A stretch of DNA of 64,000 bases from Pseudomonas sp. Irchel s3h14 (GTDB lineage: Bacteria > Pseudomonadota > Gammaproteobacteria > Pseudomonadales > Pseudomonadaceae), in assembly GCF_900187425.1 (NCBI RefSeq), contig NZ_FYDJ01000002.1, forward strand, positions 595,438-659,437, written 5' to 3'. Both the position numbers and the translations under genes were made by a program. The notes beneath the pieces are model-generated. The model worked only from the letters and a program-made list of their open reading frames with translations, did no database searches and was not told the DNA's origin. Of the stretch, positions 35,618-45,694 are shown piece by piece (position 1 is the stretch's first letter; the number at the start of each line of letters is the position of its first letter).

Positions 35618-36219
35618 CGCTTAGGCAACACCGCGCATTCGCCGAGCCAGGTCAGCAAGTGATCGAGACAAGCCTCAACCGACTGCACGCCGGTATCGAG
35701 CACCAAGGAGGCGGACGGCGGCGGCTCATACGGTGCAGACACACCTGTAAACCCCGGCAAATCGCCCCGTCGTGCACGGGCGTAATGACCTTTCGGGTCG
35801 CGCTGTTCGCAGACGGCCAGGGAGGCGCTGCACCAGACTTCGCGGTAATCCTCGCCCAGTCGCCGGGCGAATACCTCACGCAGCTCCATCAGCGGCGCGA
35901 TCATCGCGAGGATGACGATCTGCCCGTTCTCCACCAGCAGCGCCGCGACTTCGCTGGCGCGACGGATGTTCTCCAGACGATCGCTGTCGGTAAAACCGAG
36001 ATCGCGATTGAGCCCGACCCGCAGCCCGTCGCCATCGAGCACGATGCTCTGCACGCCGTGCTCGAACAGCTCGGCATGCAGCGCCTGGGCCAGGGTCGAT
36101 TTGCCCGCCGCCGGCAAACCGGTCAGCAAAATGGCCGTGCCGCGATGACCGTTGCGCGCCTCTCGTTGTGTGCGGCTGATGCTCGCCGTCGGCGCCAGCA
36201 GGTTATTGGACCGGGGCAT
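35614..36219 (-). CDS. cysC: adenylyl-sulfate (APS) kinase
   Basis: This 201-aa protein has P-loop GLPAAGKST (34-42), then DGDGLRVGLNRDLGF and RLENIRRASEVA, and the later CEQRDPKGHYARARRGDLPGFTG region in pieces, all standard for CysC. It phosphorylates APS to PAPS, the sulfate donor of sulfotransferases. No ATP sulfurylase gene is adjacent. The start at 36219 lies inside the tolC-like gene end (17-base overlap); the longer frame to 36285 is only a shadow. Its place between channel and sulfotransferase suggests a dedicated PAPS supply. Confidence 0.9.
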   Translation of the reverse strand: MPRSNNLLAPTASISRTQREARNGHRGTAILLTGLPAAGKSTLAQALHAELFEHGVQSIVLDGDGLRVGLNRDLGFTDSDRLENIRRASEVAALLVENGQIVILAMIAPLMELREVFARRLGEDYREVWCSASLAVCEQRDPKGHYARARRGDLPGFTGVSAPYEPPPSASLVLDTGVQSVEACLDHLLTWLGECAVLPKR

Positions 36220-37717
36220 GGGCCACCGGCATCGTGATGTTCCCGGCCGCCCACGCTGCTTCGCGGTTGGCCAACGCGGTGGCAATGGATTGCACTTCGG
36301 TGGATTGCACCTGATCCGGCAGCGGATCTAGCCCCGCACTGGCGAAGATCTGGCCGTAGGCGTTACGCAGATCGGCGTACGACAGGTCGCGACGTAAATC
36401 GGCCTGCAAGGTGTTCAGTTCGCCCTGGATCAAGTCCAGTTCACCCAGACTGGACGCCTGATAACGGTTGCGCAGCTGGCCAACGATCTGTCCGTCGATG
36501 TCCGACAATTGCTGATTGGTCTTGAACTGCCGCATCGCCTCGCGGTAGTTGGCGTTGGCCACATAAAGCTGCGCCAGCACCGCGATCGACATGGCCTGGC
36601 GGCGCGCCGCGGCGACTTCTTCGCCCGCCTTGGCGACGTTGATCGCCGCCGGTGCGGAGATCACGTTGAACAGGTTCCACGTCACTTTCACGCCGTAGTC
36701 GGCCCAGCCCTGCTCCACCAGGAACGAGTTGCTGTCGTAATGCCCGCCGGCCGAGAACTCCAGACCCGGCAGCAGTCGCAACATGGCTTTACGGGTTTCG
36801 GCCGCGCTGATGCGGCTTTGGTAATCCTGTTCGCGCAGCTCGGGACGACTGGTCAAGGCTTCCTGTTCGAGGCTGGCGAGGTCGACTTTCAATTCCGGAA
36901 TGACATAGTCGTCCTGGGTCGCCAGGGTCAGCTCAGTGCCCAGCGGCAGATTGATCAAAGTCGCCAGTTCGGTTTTCGCCAGCGACAGCGCACGACGCTG
37001 TTCTTCCAGTTGGCGCGTGGCTTCGATCAGCGAGCGTTGATAACCCAAGGCCTGAATTGGATCGCCGATTCGCTGCTGGCTCATGCTTTGGCTGTTGCCG
37101 CGCGCGGTTTCGACCCGGGCCATGAGGCTGTCGATCTGCTTGAGCAAACGCTCGGCGGCCATGGCCCGCCAATAGGCCGAGCGCACGTCCTGAACGATGG
37201 TGTTGATCACTTTTCGCCGACGCTCCTGAACGATCAGCCGCTGGTCGCCCTGTTGCTTGGCGCTGATGTAGCTGACGCCAAAATCGAGCACGTTCCAGAC
37301 CATGGTCAGGTCGGCGACTTCACGGTCGCGGTCCTGAGAGGTCGATGGCTCCAGAGACTGGGTTCCGGTCCGTACGCTCTGGCTGCTGGAGGCGTTGACG
37401 TTGTTCCGGCCGACGTACCCGGCGTCCAGCGCCATGCGCGGCAACATGTCGAAACTGGCGAGGTCGAGTTGGCGCTTGGCCAGGGCCTCTTCCATGATCT
37501 TGAGTCGGCCTTCGAGGTTGTACTTCACCGCGCGGGCCATGGCTTGATGCAGGGTCAGCGGACCGCTGAGGGGCTCCTGATCCTTGTACATGTTTTGCAG
37601 GTCGCTCCTGGCGCGCTGCTGGCTGACGCTGCGTTCGATCGGTTCACTGGTGACTGCACATCCGCTGATCGCAAGCGCCAGCAGGCTGGCGCCGAACAAC
37701 TTCTGACTTTTCTTCAT
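36203..37717 (-). CDS. TolC-like outer-membrane channel lipoprotein
   Basis: This 504-aa protein has lipobox AISGC (Cys20) and two TolC repeats: LTLHQAMARAVKYNLEGRLKIM and, in the second, LTSRPELREQDYQSRISAAE. Long helical segments (QRARSDLQ, AAERLLKQIDSLMARVETA) form the periplasmic tunnel. It follows the giant gene after 42 bases on the same strand. No inner-membrane ABC pump is beside it, so it probably works with the HlyD/M50 proteins at 50-54 kb. Confidence 0.88.
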   Translation of the reverse strand: MKKSQKLFGASLLALAISGCAVTSEPIERSVSQQRARSDLQNMYKDQEPLSGPLTLHQAMARAVKYNLEGRLKIMEEALAKRQLDLASFDMLPRMALDAGYVGRNNVNASSSQSVRTGTQSLEPSTSQDRDREVADLTMVWNVLDFGVSYISAKQQGDQRLIVQERRRKVINTIVQDVRSAYWRAMAAERLLKQIDSLMARVETARGNSQSMSQQRIGDPIQALGYQRSLIEATRQLEEQRRALSLAKTELATLINLPLGTELTLATQDDYVIPELKVDLASLEQEALTSRPELREQDYQSRISAAETRKAMLRLLPGLEFSAGGHYDSNSFLVEQGWADYGVKVTWNLFNVISAPAAINVAKAGEEVAAARRQAMSIAVLAQLYVANANYREAMRQFKTNQQLSDIDGQIVGQLRNRYQASSLGELDLIQGELNTLQADLRRDLSYADLRNAYGQIFASAGLDPLPDQVQSTEVQSIATALANREAAWAAGNITMPVAHAPVQ

Positions 37718-37759
37718 CCTTGACTGCCCCTGGGTGACGCACAGATTTAAGTATTATTT

Positions 37760-40700
37760 TCAGGCCTGCATTTCGCTGATGCCGACCTGTCGCAAAGCCG
37801 CGGCCAGGCTGTCGACCTGCCGTTGCTCGGTGTCCTTGAGCTGTTGCAATTGCTGGACGAGACTCGGTGCGCCAAACACGCCGCGCAGCCCCTGTGAAAC
37901 ATCCCCGGCCTTGATTGAATGACTGCCGAATGAACCCAGCGAGTCTCGTGCGCTGCCGGTGTCCTGATTGAACAGGCCCGACAACGTGCTGGTGCTGAAC
38001 ACCCCGCCATCGCCACCGCCAAAGCCCAGGAAGCCGTTGCCCGAGCCATCGCCTCCGTTGTCACTGCTGCTGAACACCTGGGCGATGAAGCTGGGCGCCA
38101 GCGCGCCGTTGTTCATGAAGATGTCGCCCAGCGGCCGGATGCCGTTGCCGATCACGCGGCTTTCGAACAACGGGGTAAAGGTCAGCGGTGAACCGAGATC
38201 ACCGGTCGGGGGAGTGAAAATGATCGGTTGCAGTGGCACGTTGGGCTGATCGGGTACGGTCACCGGCGGTGGGATTTGCGACAGCTGATCGGGCGTTACA
38301 ACCACGCCCGGCACGGTGTCGATGGTGTAGTTGTTGGACACCGCCACACCGATGCCGGTATTGCCCGAACCGTCGCTGACGTTACTGGTGTCCAGCGCGA
38401 TGAAATTGCTCGGGTCGGTGATGCTCGCGGTCGGGGTGAAGGTCGCCGTCCAGGTCTTGCCGCCGTCACTGCTGACCAGGTTGGTCAGCTCGCCGTTGGT
38501 GACGCTGAGGTCCGACAGATCGAAATCGCTTACCACTTCGCTGAAGGTGATCGTCACCAGCGTGGTTTGACCCATGCCCAGGTTCGGGTTGGCGACCACG
38601 ATGGTTGCCGTCGGCCGGGTGGCATCGAGCGCGTAGTTGTTGGAGATCGCGATCCCGGCACCGGCGTTGCCCGCGGCGTCCGCCACATTGCTGTTGTCGA
38701 GCAGGATCAGGTTGGTGGTGTCGTTGATGTTGGCGGTCGGGGTGAAGGTCGCGGTCCAGGTCTTGCCGCCATCGCTGCTGAGCAGGTTGGACAAGGTGCC
38801 ATTGGCGACGCTGAGGTCCGACAGGTCGAAACCTGAAACCGCCTCGGTGAAGGTGATGGTGACCGTGGTGGTCTCGCCGATGCCCAAGCGGTTATCCGCC
38901 ACCACGATGGTCGCCGTCGGCCGCGCCGTGTCGATGGCGTAGTTGTTGGAATCGGTCACGCCCACGCCGCTGTTGCCTGAGGCGTTGGTTACACCGCTGT
39001 TGTCCAGGCTGATCAGGTTGCTGGTATCGGTCACATTGATGGTGGGCGTGAAGGTGGCGGTCCAGGTAACGCCGCCATCGCTGGACGACACGTTGCTCAG
39101 CGTGCCGTTGGCAATGGTCAGGTCCGCGTTGGTGAAACCGCTTACCGCTTCGCTGAAGGTGATGGTCACCGCTGAGGTTTCACCGGCCTTGAGGGCGTTG
39201 TCGGCGATCACGATAGTTGCAGTCGGCACCTGGGTCTCCACCACATAGTTGGCGGAGTTGGTGGTGCCCGCCCCGGTATTGCCGGCCAGGTCCGAGACGC
39301 CGGTGTTGTTCAGGATGATGAGATTGGTGGCGTCGGTCACGCCGATGGTCGGCGTGAACGTCCCGGTCCAGGTGATACCGCCGTCGCTGCTGCTGACATT
39401 GCTCAACGTACCGTTGGCGACGCTCAAATCGCTGTTGTCGAAACTGCTCACCGCCTCGCTGAAGGTGATGGTCACCAGCGCGGTTTCGCCCGGTTTCAGG
39501 GTTGTATCGCTCAGCACGATGGTGGCGGTTGGGCGCTGGCTGTCGATGACGTAATTGTTGGAATCCGTCGTGCCGCTGCCGGTGTTGCCAGCCCCATCGA
39601 TCACTCCGGTGTTGTCCAGGGTAATCAGGTTGGTCGAATCGGTGACGCTCGCCGTCGGCGTCAGGGTTGCGGTAAAGGTGATGTTATCGCTGGTACTCAG
39701 ATTGCTCAGGGTACCGTTGCTCACCGTCAGGTCGGCTGTAGTAAAACCGGTTACCGCCTCGGAGAACGTGATGGTCACCACCGACGTTTGACCCACCGCC
39801 AGCGCCGCGTCCGCGACCACGATGGTGGCCGTCGGACGCACGGTGTCGATGGCGTAGTTGTTGGAATCGGTGGTGCCGCTACCGGCGTTGCCCGAGCTGT
39901 TTTGTACACCGCTGTTGTCCAGGGTGATGACGTTACTGGTGTCGGAGATGGCATTGGTCGGCGTAAAGGTTGCGGTCCAGGTGATGCCACCATCACCGCT
40001 GCTCACCGAGGTCAACGTGCCGTTGGCGATGGTCAGGTCGGCATTGGAGAAACCGCTGACGGCTTCGCTGAAGGTGATGGTCACCAGCGACGTTTCACCG
40101 ACGCTCAACGCAGTATCGGCGACCACGATGGTGGCCGTCGGCAGCACCGTATCGATGGTGTAGTTGCCGGAGTTGGTCGTGCCGCTGCCGGTGTTGCCGG
40201 CCACATCGGTCACACCGGTATTGGCCAGGGTGATGACGTTGCTTGGGTCATTCACGCCAACGGTTGGCGTGAAGGTCGCCGTCCAGGTGATGCCGCCGTC
40301 GCTGCTGCTCACCGCCGTCAACGTGCCGTTGGCGATGGACAGGTCGGCGTTGGTGAAACCGCTGACCGCTTCGCTGAATGTGATGGTCACCAGCGAGGTT
40401 TCGCCGGCACTCAGGGTCGGGTCGGCCAGAACGATGGTCGCGGTAGGGCGCAGCGTGTCGATGGCGTAGTTGTTGGAATCGGTGGTGCCACTGCCGGCGT
40501 TGCCTGACAGGTCGGCCACGCCCGTGTTGTCCAGGGTGATCAGGTTGGTCGTGTCGTCGATGCTGGCGCTTGGGGTAAAGGTCGCCGTCCAGGTAATGCC
40601 GCCGTCGCCGCTGCTCACCGCCGTCAAGGTGCCGTTGGCGATGGTCAAATCGGCGTTGGTGAAACCACTGACCGCTTCACTGAAAGTGATAGTTACCAGC

Positions 40701-43700
40701 GAGGTTTCGCCGATTCTCAGCGCCGTGTCCGCCACCACGACCGTGGCCGTCGGGCGCACGGTGTCGATGGCGTAGTTGTTGGAATCGGTAGTGCCGCTGC
40801 CCACGTTGCCGGTGGCGGCAGCCTGTACGCCAGTGTTGTCCAATGTGATCAGGTTGGTCGTATCGGTGAGGCTGGCAGTCGGGGTGAAGGTCGCCGTCCA
40901 GGTAATGCCGCCGTCGCCGCTGCTCACCGCGGTCAACGTGCCGTTGGCGATGGTCAGGTCGGCATTGGAGAAACCGGTCACGGCCTGGTTGAAGGTGATG
41001 GTCACCAGTGACGTTTCACCGATTTTCAATGCATTGTCGGCGACCACGATGGTGGCCGTCGGCAACACCGTATCGATGGTGTAGTTACCAGAGTTAGTCG
41101 TGCCGCTGCCGGTGTTGCCGGCCACGTCGGTCACACCGGTATTGGCCAGGGTAATGACGTTGCTCGAGTCATTAACGCCAGCGTTTGGCGTGAAGGTCGC
41201 CGTCCAGGTGATGCCGCCGTCGCTGCTGCTCACCGCACTCAACGTGCCGTTGGCAATCGTCAGGTCGGCGTTGGTGAAACCGCTCACGGCTTCGCTGAAG
41301 GTAATGGTCACCAGCGAGGTTTCGCCTGCTGTCAGTGTGGGATCGGCCAGAACAATCGTGGCGGTCGGGCGCACGGTGTCGATGGCATAGTTGTTCGAAT
41401 CGGTGGTGCCGCTACCGGCGTTACCCGACAGGTCGCTGACCCCGGTGTTATCCAGGGTGATCAGGTTGGTCGTGTCGTTGATGCTGGCGCTCGGGGTAAA
41501 CGTCGCCGTCCAGGTAATGCCGCCGTCGCCGCTGCTCACCGCCGTCAAGGTGCCGTTGGTGATGGTCAAATCGGCGTTGGTGAAACCGCTGACCGCTTCA
41601 CTGAAGGTGATCGTGACCAGAGACGTTTCGCCGATTCTCAGCGCCGTGTCCGCCACCACGACCGTGGCCGTCGGGCGCACGGTGTCGATGGCGTAGTTGT
41701 TGGAATCGGTAGTGCCGCTACCCACGTTGCCGGAGGCGGCAGCCTGTACGCCGGTGTTGTCCAATGTGATCAGGTTGGTCGTATCGGTGAGGCTGGCGGT
41801 CGGGGTGAAGGTGGCGGTCCAGGTGATGCCGCCGTCGCTGCTGCTCACCGAGGTCAACGTACCGTTGGCGATGGTCAGGTCGGCGTTGGTGAATCCGGTC
41901 ACGGCCTGGTTGAAGGTAATGGTCACCAGTGACGTTTCACCAATTCTCAACGCAGTGTCCGCCACCACAATCGTCGCGGTCGGTGGAGCGGTGTCGATGG
42001 CGTAGTTGCCCGAGGAGCTGATCCCGCTGCCGGTATTGCCCGCCAGATCCGCCACGCCGGTGTTGGCCAGGCTGATGACGTTGGTCGCGCTGATGATGCC
42101 TGCTGTCGGGGTGAACGTTGCGGTCCAGGTGATGCCGCCGTCACTGCTGCTCACCGCGGTCAATGTGCCATTGGCAATCGCCAAGTCAGCGTTGGTGAAA
42201 CCGGTCACGGCTTCGGAGAAGGTGATGGTCACCAGCGAGGTTTCGCCCGCGGTCAGCGCCGTATCCGCCAGCACGATGGTCGCGGTCGGGCGTAGCGTGT
42301 CGATGGCGTAGTTGTTGGAATCGGTGGTGCCGCTGCCGGCGTTGCCCGACAGATCGGCCACGCCGGTGTTGTCCAGGGTGATCAGGTTGGTCGTGTCGTT
42401 GATGCTCGCGGAAGGCGTGAAGGTGGCCGTCCAGGTGATGCCGCCGTTGCTGCTGCTCACCGCCGTCAATGTGCCGTTGGTAATGGTCAGGTCCGCGTTA
42501 GTAAAACCGCTCACCGCTTCGGAGAAGGTGATGGTCACCAGTGAGGTTTCGCCGATTCTCAGCGCCGTGTCCGCGACCACAATGGTTGCCGTCGGGCGCA
42601 CGGTGTCGATGGCGTAGTTGTTGGAATCGGTAGTGCCGCTGCCGGCATTGCCCGCCAGGTCGCTGACCCCGGTGTTGTCCAGGGTGATCAGGTTGGTCGT
42701 ATCGGAAATGCTGGCGGTCGGAGTGAAAGTCGCCGTCCAGGTGATGCCGCCGTCGCTGCTGCTCACCGCAGTCAACGTGCCGTTGGTAGTGGTCAGGTCG
42801 GCATTGGTGAAACCGCTGACCGCTTCACTGAAAGTAATCGTCACCAGAGAGGTTTCGCCGATTCTCAGCGCCGTGTCTGCGACCACGATGGTCGCGGTCG
42901 GACGAAGTGTATCGATCGCATAGTTGTTGGAATCGGTGGTACCGCTGCCGGCGTTGCCTGCCAGATCGCTGACCCCGGTGTTGTTCAGGGTGATCAGGTT
43001 GGTCGTGTCGTTGATGCTCGCGTTCGGAGTGAACGTGGCGGTCCAGGTGATGCCGCCGTCGCTGCTGCTCACGGCGGTCAACGTGCCGTTGGCGATGGTC
43101 AGGTCGGCGTTGGTGAAACCGCTCACCGCTTCGGAGAAGGTGATGGTGACCAGTGAGGTTTCGCCAATTCTCAGCGCCGTGTCCGTTACCACAATGGTCG
43201 CGGTCGGCCGCACAGTATCGATGGCGTAATTGTTCGAGTCGGTGGTGCCGCTGCCGGCGTTGCCCGCCACATCGCTGACCCCGGTGTTGTCCAGGGTGAT
43301 CAGGTTGGTCGCGTCGGTGATGCTGGCGGTCGGGGTGAAGGTCCCCGTCCAGGTGATGCCGCCGTCGCCGCTGCTAACCGTCGTCAAGGTGCCGTTGGCA
43401 ATCGTCAGGTCCGCGTTGGTGAGACCCGTGACCGCTTCGTTGAAGGTGATGGTCACCAGCGACGTTTCGCCGACCTTGAGGGCCGTATCGGTAAACACGA
43501 TGACAGCGGTTGGCCGCGCCGTATCGACGACGTAGTTATTGGAGTTGGTGGTACCGACGCCGGCAGTGCCCAGACCGTTGATCACCCCGGTGTTGTCCAG
43601 GGTAATGACGTTGGTGGTATCGGAAAGACTGGCGGTCGGCGTGAACGTTGCCGTCCAGGTGATGCCGCCATCGCCGCTGCTCACCGAGGTCAACGTGCCG

Positions 43701-45652
43701 TTGGCGATGGTCAGGTCTGCATTGGTGAGACCGGTCACGGCCTCGGAGAACGTGATCGTTACCAAGGACGTTTCGCCGATGCCCAGTGTGGTATCAGCGA
43801 CCACAATGGTCGCGGTCGGCGGTGGCGAATACGCGGTGTTGAGTATACCTCCGTCGTTGTAGATGTTCGCGACGGAGGTCGGCGAGGTGCCGGTTGTACC
43901 TCCGCCCTGCGCGGTACCGCCTGCACCACTGGCCGCGGCATTACCGGCCAGGGCGGCGAAGTTGGCGGCCGTTATCAGCAGCGTGCCTTTGTTCCAGATC
44001 GCACCGACGCCCTGGCCGCCCACGCCGCCATTGCTGGCATTGCTGCCTTGGCCACCGCCACCGCCACCGCCACCACCGGCGCCGATGTTGTTGCTGATGG
44101 TCGACGTGCCGACGATGGTGATGGTGCCGCTGCTGGCGTTGTAGATCCCGCCTACCGCGTTACCGCCGGCGCCACCGACCTTGTCCCAACCGGCCCCGCC
44201 ACCACCGCCGCCAATGGAAATCGTGCCATTGCTGGCCGTCGAACCGTTACCGCCGTTGCTGTAATAGGAAACGCCCACCCCGCCCGCCCCGCCAGTGGTG
44301 GTACCGCCGCGACCGCCCATGTGGGTCGCGTCATAACCGCCGCCGTAACCACCGGCGCCACCGCCGCCCGCACCGCCGCCCAACGTGCCGGTGCCCGGCC
44401 CTGCCGAACCGCCATGCCCGCCGCCCTGGCCGCCCAAACCGCCGCCACCACCACCGCCACCGCCGTAAAAAGAGCCAGTGACACCGCCACCACCACCGCC
44501 ACCGGAAGCGCCGTTGGAGGTCACGGTAACGTTGTTCAGGGTCAGAATCCCTGCGTTGAAAATCCCCCCGGCCATCGCACCCGCGGCACCGTAGCCTCCG
44601 TTGCCGCCAGTGCCCGACACCAGGCCCCGGGTGATCACCAAGCCATCGAGCGTGACGATTTTGGCCGCCGCTATTTCAATCACTCGGGTTCTGTACTGAC
44701 CATCGAGAATCACGTCAGCCGCGCCGTCGTTGTTCAAGTCGCCATCAACGGTGATGTTCTTGTTGATCAGCAATTCGGACGTCAGCTGCACCGTCATGCT
44801 GGCGTTGAAGGTGACGATATCGCCGTTCTGCGCCGAGGCGATGGCGGCACGCAACGAGCCGACGCCCGTGTTGGCATTGTTGGTGGCCGTCCAGGTGGCC
44901 AGGCCCCACTGATAGTCGCTCATGGCCGTGGTCGAGAGGACGTTGGCGCTTTCGATGTTGCCGGTGGCAATTTCCAGATTCCAGTCGCCACCGATCCCGG
45001 TGCGATTGCTGGAAGCGGCTACATCGCGGCCAGTCAACTGCGCCAGCGAGTCGACAAAACTCAAGCCCCGCTCACCTTCGGCGGTGTAGCAGCCGTAGAT
45101 CAGAATGTCGCCGCCGACGTTCATGTCCTTGCCGATTTCCGCCAGCACGGCGCTGCGGGCCGCGACGTTGTCGGCGGACAGATAACTATCGCCCAGCCAC
45201 AGATCGCCCGCGTTGCCGTGGGCAATGATCTGTACAGAGCTGGTGCCCTGATGGGTGTCCAGATAGTCGGCAATCTGCTGCAAACCATCCTTGCTTGCGT
45301 CCAGCTGAACCACTTGGGTGCCAGGCGCCACGCCCTTGAGCAGGCTGTCGGCATCCTTGACCCGGGAATCGACGAACACCACGCTCTGGCCCGGCACGGC
45401 AACGGGTGCTGTCGCTGGTGCGGCATCGGCCTGGCCATGCGTGTCTTTGCTGACGACCGGTTGGTCGGTCGTCGGCGTCTTGGCGGCATCAGCCGTGCTG
45501 TGGCTGTCCGCCTGGGCCGCATCGGCGACCGTAGCCGCCACCGCGCCGTCGAACAGCATTCGCGGCTCCAGGGACATGATCATGGGGGAGGCCAGCGCCC
45601 GTGCGCCTTCGGTAACTCGCGACTTGCCGTTGCTCCACCACATGCTGCTCAC
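37760..45652 (-). CDS. giant DUF4347 / Ig-like repeat surface protein
   Basis: A 2,630-aa protein. Residues 28-37 (LEPRMLFDGA) match the LEPR-XLL-type motif of large secreted repeat proteins. Residues 91-250 are a DUF4347 domain with QIIAHGNAGDLWLG (H145) and DILIYGCYTAEG (C188), a His-Gly/Cys pattern like clan CD peptidases. Residues about 255-605 have LRAAI and VTLDGLVI parallel beta-helix features and very Gly-rich stretches. Residues about 609-2,445 are 18 Ig-like repeats of 102 aa (PTATIVVADTALRIGETSLV, TFSEAVSGFTNADLTIANG). The C-terminus (2,446-2,630) is Pro- then Gly-rich, ending in a helical QQLQQLKDTEQRQVDSLAAAL. No RTX GGxGxDxxx repeats and no signal peptide are seen. Probably a secreted adhesin. 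Followed by tolC, cysC, hydroxylase and sulfotransferase genes. Confidence 0.88.
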   Translation of the reverse strand: MSSMWWSNGKSRVTEGARALASPMIMSLEPRMLFDGAVAATVADAAQADSHSTADAAKTPTTDQPVVSKDTHGQADAAPATAPVAVPGQSVVFVDSRVKDADSLLKGVAPGTQVVQLDASKDGLQQIADYLDTHQGTSSVQIIAHGNAGDLWLGDSYLSADNVAARSAVLAEIGKDMNVGGDILIYGCYTAEGERGLSFVDSLAQLTGRDVAASSNRTGIGGDWNLEIATGNIESANVLSTTAMSDYQWGLATWTATNNANTGVGSLRAAIASAQNGDIVTFNASMTVQLTSELLINKNITVDGDLNNDGAADVILDGQYRTRVIEIAAAKIVTLDGLVITRGLVSGTGGNGGYGAAGAMAGGIFNAGILTLNNVTVTSNGASGGGGGGGVTGSFYGGGGGGGGGLGGQGGGHGGSAGPGTGTLGGGAGGGGAGGYGGGYDATHMGGRGGTTTGGAGGVGVSYYSNGGNGSTASNGTISIGGGGGGAGWDKVGGAGGNAVGGIYNASSGTITIVGTSTISNNIGAGGGGGGGGGQGSNASNGGVGGQGVGAIWNKGTLLITAANFAALAGNAAASGAGGTAQGGGTTGTSPTSVANIYNDGGILNTAYSPPPTATIVVADTTLGIGETSLVTITFSEAVTGLTNADLTIANGTLTSVSSGDGGITWTATFTPTASLSDTTNVITLDNTGVINGLGTAGVGTTNSNNYVVDTARPTAVIVFTDTALKVGETSLVTITFNEAVTGLTNADLTIANGTLTTVSSGDGGITWTGTFTPTASITDATNLITLDNTGVSDVAGNAGSGTTDSNNYAIDTVRPTATIVVTDTALRIGETSLVTITFSEAVSGFTNADLTIANGTLTAVSSSDGGITWTATFTPNASINDTTNLITLNNTGVSDLAGNAGSGTTDSNNYAIDTLRPTATIVVADTALRIGETSLVTITFSEAVSGFTNADLTTTNGTLTAVSSSDGGITWTATFTPTASISDTTNLITLDNTGVSDLAGNAGSGTTDSNNYAIDTVRPTATIVVADTALRIGETSLVTITFSEAVSGFTNADLTITNGTLTAVSSSNGGITWTATFTPSASINDTTNLITLDNTGVADLSGNAGSGTTDSNNYAIDTLRPTATIVLADTALTAGETSLVTITFSEAVTGFTNADLAIANGTLTAVSSSDGGITWTATFTPTAGIISATNVISLANTGVADLAGNTGSGISSSGNYAIDTAPPTATIVVADTALRIGETSLVTITFNQAVTGFTNADLTIANGTLTSVSSSDGGITWTATFTPTASLTDTTNLITLDNTGVQAAASGNVGSGTTDSNNYAIDTVRPTATVVVADTALRIGETSLVTITFSEAVSGFTNADLTITNGTLTAVSSGDGGITWTATFTPSASINDTTNLITLDNTGVSDLSGNAGSGTTDSNNYAIDTVRPTATIVLADPTLTAGETSLVTITFSEAVSGFTNADLTIANGTLSAVSSSDGGITWTATFTPNAGVNDSSNVITLANTGVTDVAGNTGSGTTNSGNYTIDTVLPTATIVVADNALKIGETSLVTITFNQAVTGFSNADLTIANGTLTAVSSGDGGITWTATFTPTASLTDTTNLITLDNTGVQAAATGNVGSGTTDSNNYAIDTVRPTATVVVADTALRIGETSLVTITFSEAVSGFTNADLTIANGTLTAVSSGDGGITWTATFTPSASIDDTTNLITLDNTGVADLSGNAGSGTTDSNNYAIDTLRPTATIVLADPTLSAGETSLVTITFSEAVSGFTNADLSIANGTLTAVSSSDGGITWTATFTPTVGVNDPSNVITLANTGVTDVAGNTGSGTTNSGNYTIDTVLPTATIVVADTALSVGETSLVTITFSEAVSGFSNADLTIANGTLTSVSSGDGGITWTATFTPTNAISDTSNVITLDNSGVQNSSGNAGSGTTDSNNYAIDTVRPTATIVVADAALAVGQTSVVTITFSEAVTGFTTADLTVSNGTLSNLSTSDNITFTATLTPTASVTDSTNLITLDNTGVIDGAGNTGSGTTDSNNYVIDSQRPTATIVLSDTTLKPGETALVTITFSEAVSSFDNSDLSVANGTLSNVSSSDGGITWTGTFTPTIGVTDATNLIILNNTGVSDLAGNTGAGTTNSANYVVETQVPTATIVIADNALKAGETSAVTITFSEAVSGFTNADLTIANGTLSNVSSSDGGVTWTATFTPTINVTDTSNLISLDNSGVTNASGNSGVGVTDSNNYAIDTARPTATIVVADNRLGIGETTTVTITFTEAVSGFDLSDLSVANGTLSNLLSSDGGKTWTATFTPTANINDTTNLILLDNSNVADAAGNAGAGIAISNNYALDATRPTATIVVANPNLGMGQTTLVTITFSEVVSDFDLSDLSVTNGELTNLVSSDGGKTWTATFTPTASITDPSNFIALDTSNVSDGSGNTGIGVAVSNNYTIDTVPGVVVTPDQLSQIPPPVTVPDQPNVPLQPIIFTPPTGDLGSPLTFTPLFESRVIGNGIRPLGDIFMNNGALAPSFIAQVFSSSDNGGDGSGNGFLGFGGGDGGVFSTSTLSGLFNQDTGSARDSLGSFGSHSIKAGDVSQGLRGVFGAPSLVQQLQQLKDTEQRQVDSLAAALRQVGISEMQA
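38315..43825 (-). repeat. 18 tandem 306-bp units coding Ig-like domains
   Basis: Unit boundaries fall every 306 bases (for example codons for PTATIV at about 43825, 43520, 43214 and on). Units 7-9 and 10-12 (N to C) are near-copies of each other and units 4-6 follow a similar pattern, giving a 918-bp higher-order period. Units 14-18 at the C-terminal side are more diverged. Confidence 0.9.
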
Positions 45653-45694
45653 CCGGACTCGAACTTGCTTGATGCGTCAATGAAAACGCCGCGA

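Noticed and set aside
38331..43862. Series of ~101-aa plus-strand frames at 306-base intervals opposite the giant gene
   Set aside because: They restate the 306-bp repeat period in the antisense frame, have no ribosome sites, and arise from the codon bias of the repeats.
43900..44540. RTX-type calcium-binding repeats in the Gly-rich part of the giant protein
   Set aside because: Long Gly runs occur but the GGxGxDxxx nonapeptide with regular Asp is absent, so classical RTX/type I export is not supported.
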